Source of the DNA: Pedobacter nanyangensis
GTDB lineage: Bacteria; Bacteroidota; Bacteroidia; Sphingobacteriales; Sphingobacteriaceae
Direction of reading: 5' to 3'
Length of the DNA: 64,000 nucleotides
NCBI RefSeq assembly: GCF_003313505.1
Contig: NZ_QMHO01000002.1
Span: 563,976-627,975 of the forward strand
Shown here: positions 45,144-53,117 of the stretch, piece by piece
How the letters are laid out: each line of letters opens with the position of its first letter
Position numbering within the stretch: the stretch's first letter is position 1
Made by a program: the position numbers and the translations under genes
The notes under the pieces: model-generated
The model's input: the letters and a program-made list of their open reading frames with translations, nothing else
What the model was told of the DNA's origin: nothing
Databases searched by the model: none

Positions 45144-46358
45144 CTAAGGATAAAGCACATACTTTAATCTCATTTTTTTGTAGGCTTTTAAACCTGGCTC
45201 CCAACCTGCCCGTATAGTTTCAATAGGTACATCATCAATAATCTGTTGCCTAAAATCGCCACGACCAATTTGAATTTCTATGTTGTTCATTTGGTTGCTG
45301 AACTTAGATTCGAAAAACTTCTCTTTTTGAGGATGCGCTTTGTAGAGTTCCTTAATCCAACTGAAATTAATCTTTTTGCTCTTTCTTAAAAGCTCAGTAT
45401 CATAGTTACGCAAGTCGATACCGTAACAAACTTCATCCATAAAAATGGGTGATTCTGCCATTCCTTTAATACTTTTTGGGGTAAAGCTAAAGCTGTAAAT
45501 TCCCTTGTAGGCCGGGCTACCCAATACCGTGAAAGGGTTATAAGTTCCCCTGCCATGATTTACATAAACACCCTCAAACATACACACACTTGGGTATAAT
45601 AAAATAGCTTGTTGCGTATTCAAATTTGGTGATGGCGGCACTGGCAATGTATAAGGCATATCATGTGTATAATTGGCCACTGGAATAATTTTGATATCGG
45701 CCTTAACTTTATTGGTTAACCAACCTTCGCCATTTACCATTTGCGCAAACTCGCCTACGGTTAAACCATGTGACATTGGAATTGGAAACATACCGATACC
45801 GGATTTATATTTCATATCCAATACAGGTCCGTCAATTAAATAACCATTTGGGTTTGGCCGATCCAAAATGAGTAATGGCTTTTTATTGGCTTCGCAAGCT
45901 TCCATTAAGCGAGCCAAAGCATTAATATTGGTGTAAAAACGGACACCAACATCCTGCAAATCATAAATTAAAATATCTACATCCTGTAAATCTTCATTAC
46001 TTGGCTTGTTCTTTTTTCCGTATAACGAGATGATAGGAATTCCGGTCCGCTCATCTACAGCGTCTGAAATTTGCGCACCGGCACTCGCATTTCCTCTAAA
46101 ACCATGCTCTGGACCAAATACTTTCACGATATTAACACCCAATTTTTGCAGGCTATCTACCAAATGGGTTTTACCAATAATTGAAGTTTGATTGGCTAAT
46201 ATGGCTACTCTTTTTCCTTTTAATAAAGGCAAGTATAGTTCGGTTTGTTCCGCACCTGTTTTGATACTTGAATTAGCGGTATCGGTTTTGATTGCCTTAA
46301 TTTTTGGCGAGCAAGAGAATAATAGCGTAGCAACAGCTAGAAAGGAAAACAATTTCAT
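45144..46358 (-). CDS. namZ: DUF1343 exo-beta-N-acetylmuramidase, NamZ-like lipoprotein
   Basis: A 404-residue lipoprotein (lipobox LLFSC). DUF1343 proteins of the NamZ type release N-acetylmuramic acid from the non-reducing ends of peptidoglycan fragments. Family blocks are KRVAILANQTSIIG, KVFGPEHGFRGNASAGAQISDAVD, DILIYDLQDVGVRFYTN, LDRPNPNG, PMSHGLTVGEFA, PPSPNLNT and CMFEGVYVNHGRGT. This fits cell-wall recycling, and the next upstream gene also encodes a wall-targeted enzyme. The gene is separated from it by about 116 bases. Confidence 0.9.
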   Translation of the reverse strand: MKLFSFLAVATLLFSCSPKIKAIKTDTANSSIKTGAEQTELYLPLLKGKRVAILANQTSIIGKTHLVDSLQKLGVNIVKVFGPEHGFRGNASAGAQISDAVDERTGIPIISLYGKKNKPSNEDLQDVDILIYDLQDVGVRFYTNINALARLMEACEANKKPLLILDRPNPNGYLIDGPVLDMKYKSGIGMFPIPMSHGLTVGEFAQMVNGEGWLTNKVKADIKIIPVANYTHDMPYTLPVPPSPNLNTQQAILLYPSVCMFEGVYVNHGRGTYNPFTVLGSPAYKGIYSFSFTPKSIKGMAESPIFMDEVCYGIDLRNYDTELLRKSKKINFSWIKELYKAHPQKEKFFESKFSNQMNNIEIQIGRGDFRQQIIDDVPIETIRAGWEPGLKAYKKMRLKYVLYP

Positions 46359-46474
46359 GGTTATTTATTTGATTGAATGATAAAGATAAATAAGAAATGC
46401 AAGAAACATAATCGATATTACAAGTTTTTGCAGGTTTTTGCAATATTTAATCAAAAATTCTTTTTTGGCTGTTT

Positions 46475-47791
46475 CTATTTCAAAGGTATCCATCCTACTT
46501 TTCCATCTGTAGTGCTAACCAGTTGAAAGTCCTCAAAATCCCCAATCACATTTACGGTTTTTCCAATTGCCAGGCTAGTTTTAATACCTGCATTTACATC
46601 AGGATAATCTAATAAAGATTGGCTGTTTGTCGTTATTTTAAGTGTTTTGATAGTTTTTGCGTCCACAAGAGATTTATTGGGGACATAAGCAGATTTCCCG
46701 TTAGGCAATTCTATTTTATAATAATTGCGGGTTACGGCCAGCACACGAGCTATCGTATTTTGTTTCAAGGTTTCTGTTTGCTGCAAGGGCAATTGATCTG
46801 AGATTTCGGCTGACTTACTTGCACGCATAGTGGTGTTTAATTTAGCAATATCGCCATCAATAGTAGGAATTGGCGTAATTAATGGATCTATAAAAGGAAG
46901 TGGATCAATTGCACCGCTACTGGTATAAACGCCAAAATGTAGATGAGGCGGGGTAGTTTTAGCGTTACCAGTATTGCCCATCAATCCTAAGGTATCTCCT
47001 ATCATCACCTCTTGGCCAGGAGTTACCAATTGTTCATCTAAATGAGCGTAATATAAGGTATAATCTTTTCCTTTTGGCCTGAACCAAACCACCTTGCCAC
47101 CTAAATTATTTTCGTTAACCCCCGTAACCGTACCTTCTGAAACGGCTATAACAGGTGTCCTGAACGCTGAAAAAATGTCTATTCCCTCATGTCGGCGGCT
47201 ATTGTTATCCCTACCCACCCCAAAAAAACTCTGAATTTGTTTTCGGTTCACGGCTTTTAAAGGATAGGCTAAGGATGGACCAGTCGTCAATTCAAGGGTG
47301 TAAGATCCGCTGGCCAAAAGCTCTGGTTGTAAACGCAGCAAATAATCGCCGCTCCGCTTTGCCTCTATTTGTAAATTTGAACCGATGCTATCGGCAAAAG
47401 CCAATAGTTTAAATTCGCCATCGTCATTTTGCTCCCATATATCCATATAAATGGAAAAACTATTTACCGATTGCTTGGTTAACTTGGCCGTAAACATTTG
47501 GCCTCGCTCCAGCCTAAACTTGAAACTAGCGCCATCAAATTTATCAGCAGCAAAATAGCCGGTTTCTTTGTAGGGAATTTTAATCCCTGATGCGTTTTTC
47601 AACAAATTATTGGCTTTGCTAACCCATCCGCTTCCCATGGCACTTTGGTTAAGGCCCGCATTTACCAACTTTCTCTCATATTGCTGGTGCGGCGACGAAG
47701 GCCTCAACAGGTTGAAGGGCCCGCTTTTGCATGCTGCCACTAAAGCGCAGGTACAAACAAGCAACACATTTCTCCATCTAGGGCTCATCAA
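46475..47791 (-). CDS. M23 family metallopeptidase with SH3-like C-terminus
   Basis: A 438-residue peptidoglycan endopeptidase-type lipoprotein (signal ending LVAAC). An N-terminal beta-rich segment of about 170 residues precedes the LytM/M23 domain, which has HEGIDI with the first His and Asp, and HLHF as the HxH pair. The C-terminal roughly 110 residues contain two short SH3-like repeats (RVLAVTRNYYKIELPNGKSAYVP and NVIGDFEDFQLVSTTDGKVGWIP). The metal ligands are present, so activity is likely. It starts nine bases after the lipid-kinase gene ends. Confidence 0.92.
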   Translation of the reverse strand: MMSPRWRNVLLVCTCALVAACKSGPFNLLRPSSPHQQYERKLVNAGLNQSAMGSGWVSKANNLLKNASGIKIPYKETGYFAADKFDGASFKFRLERGQMFTAKLTKQSVNSFSIYMDIWEQNDDGEFKLLAFADSIGSNLQIEAKRSGDYLLRLQPELLASGSYTLELTTGPSLAYPLKAVNRKQIQSFFGVGRDNNSRRHEGIDIFSAFRTPVIAVSEGTVTGVNENNLGGKVVWFRPKGKDYTLYYAHLDEQLVTPGQEVMIGDTLGLMGNTGNAKTTPPHLHFGVYTSSGAIDPLPFIDPLITPIPTIDGDIAKLNTTMRASKSAEISDQLPLQQTETLKQNTIARVLAVTRNYYKIELPNGKSAYVPNKSLVDAKTIKTLKITTNSQSLLDYPDVNAGIKTSLAIGKTVNVIGDFEDFQLVSTTDGKVGWIPLK

Positions 47792-47799
47792 TTATTCAT

Positions 47800-48705
47800 T
47801 TATTTGGTTAACAAAACTTCTATCATGTGTGGTAAAACGCCAATTTCCCAGGTATGCTGAGAGGTTTCCATCAATTCATCGTCTACATGAATATCCTTCG
47901 TATCTAATTTTATTTTAAACTGATTTACGGAGCTGGGCTGTATTGGAAATTGGGGCTTTTTCCCCGCCACTATTTCTTCTAGGTATTTGATAATCAATGG
48001 GCGCTGTTTGGCCTTGATGAGGATTAGCTCCAGCATGCCATCACCTGGATCAGCGTTTTTAGCAAGCATCAACTTAGGTCCCAGCCTCGAAATATTGAGC
48101 AATTCGATCATCAGGAATTCATCGCTTAGTTCTTTTCCGTCAAAAAGTACCGTAGCAGGAATTGGCTGGTAATGCTTAGCCAAATGCAATAAGGCGTTAT
48201 GAGCTTCAAACACCTCATCGTTAGGATCTTCAAATGGTGTTTTAGGCTGCTCGTCCATCCATTTTATTAAGGCAGGAAACAGGCCAAAACCAAACGATTC
48301 GATAAAATGCTTTTCTTCTCTACGGGTTTTTGCTACGCCAACATCTAGCTTTTGCAGCTTTTCTTGCTTCCACGATTGGGCATTCAATCTCAAATTTTCT
48401 TCGATATTTAATGAACTGGTAATGTTATTTGCTGTGCCCAAGGGCAAAATGGCCAGCGGTCTCTTATATTTCAATTTTTTGTCCAGCATTGCCAAGGCCA
48501 CCTTTCGCACTGTACCATCGCCCCCTGCAATGGCAATATATTTTACATCTGTAGCCATCTTCTTCGTAAATTTCTTTTTAGAAGAAACGTAGTTACAACG
48601 GTAACCGGCTGCATGAAGCATTTCTGTTAAATGCTCAGCCTCATGCTCCTCGGCACCCGCTGTTGGGTTGTGAATCAATTGAATTTTTGTCTGCGCTATC
48701 TTCAT
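47800..48705 (-). CDS. Diacylglycerol/lipid kinase family protein
   Basis: A 301-residue protein of the DAGK/YegS group, which phosphorylates lipid or related alcohols. Blocks include LIHNPTAG near the start, the ATP-binding IAGGDGTVRKVALAM, LPLGTANN, and DPGDGMLELILI near the C-terminus. The ATG at 48705 begins on MKIAQTKIQLIHNP; longer forms to 48801 would overlap the divergent surE start. It is the first gene of an operon with the M23 peptidase. Confidence 0.9.
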   Translation of the reverse strand: MKIAQTKIQLIHNPTAGAEEHEAEHLTEMLHAAGYRCNYVSSKKKFTKKMATDVKYIAIAGGDGTVRKVALAMLDKKLKYKRPLAILPLGTANNITSSLNIEENLRLNAQSWKQEKLQKLDVGVAKTRREEKHFIESFGFGLFPALIKWMDEQPKTPFEDPNDEVFEAHNALLHLAKHYQPIPATVLFDGKELSDEFLMIELLNISRLGPKLMLAKNADPGDGMLELILIKAKQRPLIIKYLEEIVAGKKPQFPIQPSSVNQFKIKLDTKDIHVDDELMETSQHTWEIGVLPHMIEVLLTK

Positions 48706-48784
48706 ATACAACAAGCTATTTTCATTTCTTGTCAACAATAACAGGCTTATAATAGTTTTTAATACATCACTAAAAATATTGGCA

Positions 48785-49510
48785 ATGAATATATTGATCA
48801 CTAACGATGATGGAATTTATAGTCCAGGGATAGCCGCTTTGGCACAAATTGCACTTTGTTTTGGAACCGTCAGGATTGTAGCACCCGATGTGGAGCAATC
48901 CTCCATGGGACATGCCATTACCCATTCGAGACCACTTAACTATAAAAAATCGCCCATTACTTTTGAGGGCATCGAAGCCTTTCGGGTAAACGGTACACCT
49001 GCAGATTGTGTAGCTTTAGGCCTGCACATGTATCCAGATACTCAGGTGGTGCTATCAGGGATAAACATGGGACCAAACCTAGGGAACTCAATGTGGCATT
49101 CGGGAACGTTGGCTGCCGCCAAACAGGCCGTGTTGTTGGGGGTAAAGGGAATCGCTTTAAGCACACCTGTAGGAAAAACAGAACCAGATTTCTCGATATT
49201 GAAACCCTTTGTGGAGCAATGCCTTGAAATGCTTTTCGAAACGAGCGAAACGGCTTTATACAATGTGAATTTTCCGCAACATCCTACGCAAATCAAATGG
49301 ACAAGGCAATCGGTAACTTTATATGATGGCACGGTTATTCCCGGTGAAGACCCAATGGGCAGGAAAAACTTCTGGATTTCAGTAAAAGCCCTAGAGCAAG
49401 CAGAAGAATATAGCGACAGATGGGCCATGGAACACAACTACGTTTCCATTACGCCTTTAAGGTTAGATTTGACAGATGAAGTGAGGTTAAAGGAAAAAAT
49501 TGGAAATTAG
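48785..49510 (+). CDS. surE: 5'/3'-nucleotidase SurE
   Basis: A 241-residue stationary-phase survival phosphatase acting on nucleoside monophosphates. The metal site is visible: NDDG at residues 6-9, and SGINMGPNLGNSMWHSGTLAAA with the conserved Ser and Asn. VNGTPADCV and the TPVG turn also match. The ATG at 48785 is chosen over a TTG six bases upstream. It is divergent from the lipid-kinase gene with about 80 bases between the two starts, where both promoters must lie. Confidence 0.97.
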   Translation: MNILITNDDGIYSPGIAALAQIALCFGTVRIVAPDVEQSSMGHAITHSRPLNYKKSPITFEGIEAFRVNGTPADCVALGLHMYPDTQVVLSGINMGPNLGNSMWHSGTLAAAKQAVLLGVKGIALSTPVGKTEPDFSILKPFVEQCLEMLFETSETALYNVNFPQHPTQIKWTRQSVTLYDGTVIPGEDPMGRKNFWISVKALEQAEEYSDRWAMEHNYVSITPLRLDLTDEVRLKEKIGN

Positions 49511-49622
49511 GAATTAGTAGCTAGGAATTAGGGGTTAGTCCCGAACCTTCGAGAGTGGTTGGTAACTACTATTTAAATTAATCTATCTGGCTAGTTCCTA
49601 GCTCCTATCTCCTAACCCCTAA
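49509..49622. repeat. Intergenic inverted repeat of TAGGAATTAG type
   Basis: Segments reading AGCTAGGAATTAGGGGTTAG around 49518-49537 find near-complements around 49590-49621 (TAGTTCCTAGCTCC...CTAACCCCTAA). It is a dispersed, imperfect repeat seen in Bacteroidota intergenic DNA. No gene is present in this gap. Confidence 0.45.
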
Positions 49623-49694
49623 TATATTTTACCTACAGAAAACATTGAATACGTATTGATTTTGCAATTTTGATTTCAATTTTATTTAAAGAAT

Positions 49695-50396
49695 ATGAGT
49701 TTAGAAAACAAAGTAGCCTACATTACCGGCGGCACAAAGGGAATTGGTTTTGGCATTGCCGAAGCTTTAGTTAAGGCAGGTTTAAAAGTTGCCATATCTG
49801 GCAGAAAACAGGCTGACGTAGAAAAAGCTAAACAACGTTTAGGTGGAGATAATGTGCTGGCCATTGCTTCTGATGTTAGACGTTTTGAAGACGAGCAAAA
49901 AGCGGTGGGACAAATTGTTGCCACTTTTGGTAAATTGGATATTGTGATTGCTAACGCAGGTTTGGGCAAGTTTGCACCTATTGACCAATTGAGCTTGGAA
50001 GATTGGAATGCGATGATAGACACCAATTTAACAGGTGTTTTCCATACGTTAAAAGCAAGTGTTGGCCAGCTTAAAGCAAATAAAGGTTATTACATTTCTA
50101 TGGCGAGCTTGGCAGGCACTAACTTTTTTGCAAACGGCGCCGGATACAATGCTTCTAAATTTGGCGTAGTTGGTTTCACGCAGGCAGCCATGTTGGATTT
50201 AAGAGAATATGACATTAAAACCACTACGATTATGCCGGGCTCGGTAACTTCATATTTTAATGAGCACGAACCTAATGAGGCCGACGCTTGGAAAATACAG
50301 CCAGAAGATTTAGGCCAAATGGTTGTTGATTTACTGAACTTAAATCCTAACGTGCTTCCTTCTAAAATTGAAGTACGACCAACCAAAACAAAATAG
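49695..50396 (+). CDS. Short-chain dehydrogenase/reductase
   Basis: A 233-residue classical SDR. The cofactor motif is TGGTKGIG (about residues 11-18), NAG follows in VIANAGLG, and the active-site YNASK lies near residue 153, with the catalytic Ser in SMASLAG. An Arg after the second strand (SGRKQADV) suggests NADP preference. The substrate is unknown. A long hairpin separates it from the convergent oxidoreductase gene. Confidence 0.92.
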   Translation: MSLENKVAYITGGTKGIGFGIAEALVKAGLKVAISGRKQADVEKAKQRLGGDNVLAIASDVRRFEDEQKAVGQIVATFGKLDIVIANAGLGKFAPIDQLSLEDWNAMIDTNLTGVFHTLKASVGQLKANKGYYISMASLAGTNFFANGAGYNASKFGVVGFTQAAMLDLREYDIKTTTIMPGSVTSYFNEHEPNEADAWKIQPEDLGQMVVDLLNLNPNVLPSKIEVRPTKTK

Positions 50397-50404
50397 CCTA
50401 AAAA

Positions 50405-50450
50405 GCCACATACACACAGAAGCATTCTTCTAAACCTGTGTGTATGTGGC
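50405..50450. terminator. 15-bp perfect hairpin between convergent genes
   Basis: GCCACATACACACAG (50405-50419) pairs with CTGTGTGTATGTGGC (50436-50450) around a 16-base loop. It lies between genes ending at 50396 and 50464, and could end both transcripts. Confidence 0.7.
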
Positions 50451-50463
50451 TAAATCAAAACGA

Positions 50464-51078
50464 CTAACTCAACTGCTCTACCGCACTAAACTGTTCCATT
50501 AAGTGTTGTTGGTACTTTTCTTTATAGTTCGCAATTCTTTCTGGGGTAGCATTTTTTTCCAAATCATGGAAATGAAATCCCGGAATACGGGTCATTCCGG
50601 TAAATTGGTTCATTTTATGGAAACCAAACAATACGCCCTGATCTACCGAAGTTTGGTCGAAAAACTCTCCCTCTAAAGTAAAAGCAGTTTCAGGCGCATT
50701 CCAAGTAGAAGTAACCATATATTTTTTACCGTGCATCAGTCCACCAGTGCCGTAATTAATTTCAGGGGTTGCTCTTGAACGACCATCGCTGGCATAAATA
50801 CCATTTTGATGCCCTGCGGTAAATACCTCGTCAATATAATGTTTCAATTTATTAGGTACCTGAAACCACCAGATTGGGGTATGGTAAATGATTACATCTG
50901 CCCATTTGAAATTTTCTACTTCAACAACAGGTTCGTAAACATCGTTGATATTGGTTGTCCTCACTTCATAACCATTAGATTTCAAAATAGCGATGGTCCA
51001 GCCAGTTAAAGTACTATTAAATTTCCCGCCAGAATGGGCGAAATGCTGGCCTCCGTTGATGATGAATATTTTTTGCAT
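50464..51078 (-). CDS. mdaB: MdaB-like NAD(P)H-dependent quinone oxidoreductase
   Basis: A 204-residue flavodoxin-fold enzyme that reduces quinones or related electrophiles using flavin. It starts with MQKIFIINGGQHFAHSGGKFN, the MdaB-type phosphate-binding loop, and has WADVIIYHTPIWWFQVPNKLKHYIDEV, typical of the modulator of drug activity B subgroup. GLMHGKKYMVTSTWNAP also fits. It is divergent from a LysR-type gene 93 bases away, a common pairing in which the LysR protein activates the reductase gene under oxidative or thiol stress. Confidence 0.92.
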   Translation of the reverse strand: MQKIFIINGGQHFAHSGGKFNSTLTGWTIAILKSNGYEVRTTNINDVYEPVVEVENFKWADVIIYHTPIWWFQVPNKLKHYIDEVFTAGHQNGIYASDGRSRATPEINYGTGGLMHGKKYMVTSTWNAPETAFTLEGEFFDQTSVDQGVLFGFHKMNQFTGMTRIPGFHFHDLEKNATPERIANYKEKYQQHLMEQFSAVEQLS

Positions 51079-51144
51079 GTCAATTTTCTTTAAACTGATG
51101 CAAATGTCCTAAGTATTTTTATATAATTAAAATAACTTAAATTG

Positions 51145-51152
51145 TATATTTG
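51145..51152 (+). promoter_or_regulatory. -7 box TATATTTG of the LysR gene
   Basis: A perfect TAnnTTTG match ending 19 bases before the LysR ATG at 51172. The 93-base intergenic region to mdaB is AT-rich and should hold both promoters and the LysR-binding site. Confidence 0.55.
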
Positions 51153-51171
51153 TATCATAATAATTATAGTT

Positions 51172-52077
51172 ATGCAATTAAATCTGGAATGGTTAAGAAC
51201 TTTCAAGGTGATATATGAAACAGGTACGCTTTCTGCTGCTGCGCAAGCATTATATATTTCTCAGCCCGGGGTAAGCTTGCATCTTAATTCGTTAGAAGCC
51301 TATACCGGATATAAATTATTTGACAGAGCAGCCCGTAAAATGGTGCCTACCGAAAGGGGAAAAATCTTATACAATTTCATCATCGACCCGATTAAGAAAC
51401 TGGAAACTGCAGAACAGCATTTCCATAAACGCTCCCAAGCAGACCGAGCCACCATTAGTGTAGGCATGTGCTTTGAAACCTTTCAATACACCTTGGAGGA
51501 ACACATCCCAGAACTTCCATTTAATGTGATTATTAAATTTGGTGAATATCCGCAAATGCAGCAAGATTTAGATAGCGGCGTACTCGATTTGATCATTACC
51601 CCACAAAAAGGGGCTCAGAAAAACCTATTATATGATGCCTTTTCTAAAGAAAAAATTGTGTTGGTTGCGGGAAAGAACACAGAAGTAGATTTTTTGCAGC
51701 AATGGCTAAAAGAAGGCAGGTTTCAAGAAGCCACGCAATTTTTAAAAAAGCAATTATGGTACAGCACCGCTGGCGATATGGAACACCTTAAAAATTTCTG
51801 GTTAAAAAATTTTGGGGAACACCCCGATTTTCGTCCCAACTATATTGTGCCTAACATTAGCTCCATACTGCGCTGCTTGAGCAATGCCAACGGTTTTTCC
51901 ATTGTTCCCGATTTCCTCTGCAAAGAAGCTATTGAAAACAACAACGTAAAAATGGTTTGGCAGGGAACAAAGCCCTTGGAAAATACCCTATATTTTGGCA
52001 AAAGGAAAAACACCATCTACCATCACGAACTTAATCAGCTGGAAGATATCTTTAAGCAAAAATGGGAAACTCAATAA
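51172..52077 (+). CDS. LysR-family transcriptional regulator
   Basis: A 301-residue regulator with an N-terminal winged HTH (LEWLRTFKVIYETGTLSAAAQALYISQPGVSLHLNSLEAYTGYKLFDR) and a two-lobed periplasmic-binding-like effector domain (about 90-300). The ATG at 51172 is preferred over an upstream TTG-type start that would lie inside the -7 box. Its divergence from mdaB suggests that it regulates that gene, and probably itself. A single Cys near residue 235 (ILRCLSN) could act in redox sensing, but this is not established. Confidence 0.93.
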   Translation: MQLNLEWLRTFKVIYETGTLSAAAQALYISQPGVSLHLNSLEAYTGYKLFDRAARKMVPTERGKILYNFIIDPIKKLETAEQHFHKRSQADRATISVGMCFETFQYTLEEHIPELPFNVIIKFGEYPQMQQDLDSGVLDLIITPQKGAQKNLLYDAFSKEKIVLVAGKNTEVDFLQQWLKEGRFQEATQFLKKQLWYSTAGDMEHLKNFWLKNFGEHPDFRPNYIVPNISSILRCLSNANGFSIVPDFLCKEAIENNNVKMVWQGTKPLENTLYFGKRKNTIYHHELNQLEDIFKQKWETQ

Positions 52078-52080
52078 GGA

Positions 52081-52968
52081 TTACTTTTCTTTAAGCAATT
52101 GATCTTTATAGCCCGCTAAGGCTTCTACCTCTGCTTTTGGCAGCTTGGGATATTGCAAATTCAGGCTTTCTAGCTTTTCAGCAATAATTTGGCTCACAGC
52201 CAACCGGGTGTACCATTTTTTATCTGCTGGAATAACGTACCAAGGTGCTTCATCCGTAGAAGTTTCATTTAAAGCTTCTTCATAAGCTTCCATATACTTG
52301 TCCCACAGGGCTCTTTCTTTAAGATCTCCAGAGGAAAACTTCCAGTTTTTTGCGGGGTCTTCTATCCTATCTAAAAAACGCTTTTTCTGTTCATCTTTAG
52401 AAACATGCAAAAAGAACTTTAAAATTACCGTACCGTTATCGGTTAAGTGCTTCTCAAAATTTCGGATGCTCTGATAACGGTTTTTCCAAAAATCCTTATC
52501 AATTTTAGCTACAGTATCATATTTAGGCAATCGTTCCGCTAGCACATATTCCGGATGCACCTTGCAAACCAACACATTTTCGTAATGCGATCTGTTGTGG
52601 ATGCCTATCCTGCCCCTTTCAGGCAGCGCTTTATAATGTCGCCACAAAAAATCGTGGTCATATTCCTCGGCATTGGGTGTTTTAAAGCTGTAAACTTGAC
52701 ATCCCTGGGGGTTCAGCCCCGACATCACATGAGCTATGGCACCATCCTTGCCTGCGGCATCCATCGCTTGAAAAATCACCAATACTGCCCGCGAGTCAGC
52801 GGCATATAAAACCTCCTGGTATTTGGCCAATTCCTGTTTTACCCTGTCCAATTCGCTCTTGCCCGTTTCCTTATCTAGGTGTCCATGATAATCGGTGTCG
52901 AAATCGGCCATTTTAATTTTCTGGCCTGCTTTCACCTGATACTTATCGGTATTTGTTTTAACGGTCAT
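52081..52968 (-). CDS. ppk2: Polyphosphate kinase 2 family protein
   Basis: A 295-residue polyphosphate:nucleotide phosphotransferase. The Walker A site is in FQAMDAAGKDGAI, and GLNPQGCQVYSFKTPNAEEYDHDFLWR and HNRSHYENVLV follow as in class I PPK2 enzymes; the lid Arg/Lys region is ALPERGRIGIHNR. It uses polyphosphate to rephosphorylate nucleotides. It is convergent with the LysR gene, whose stop is three bases away, and stands alone otherwise. Confidence 0.95.
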   Translation of the reverse strand: MTVKTNTDKYQVKAGQKIKMADFDTDYHGHLDKETGKSELDRVKQELAKYQEVLYAADSRAVLVIFQAMDAAGKDGAIAHVMSGLNPQGCQVYSFKTPNAEEYDHDFLWRHYKALPERGRIGIHNRSHYENVLVCKVHPEYVLAERLPKYDTVAKIDKDFWKNRYQSIRNFEKHLTDNGTVILKFFLHVSKDEQKKRFLDRIEDPAKNWKFSSGDLKERALWDKYMEAYEEALNETSTDEAPWYVIPADKKWYTRLAVSQIIAEKLESLNLQYPKLPKAEVEALAGYKDQLLKEK

Positions 52969-53117
52969 AATAATTAGCTAATAGTTAAAAAGATGCGTTT
53001 TTACGGATATTTTTAAAGATAGAACTAAAATTAAGAAAATTAAATACGTTAATTTGTATTGTTTGTTTTAACACTATTTAACAAGTACTTTTTTACGTTT
53101 TTTATCATCTTTATAGC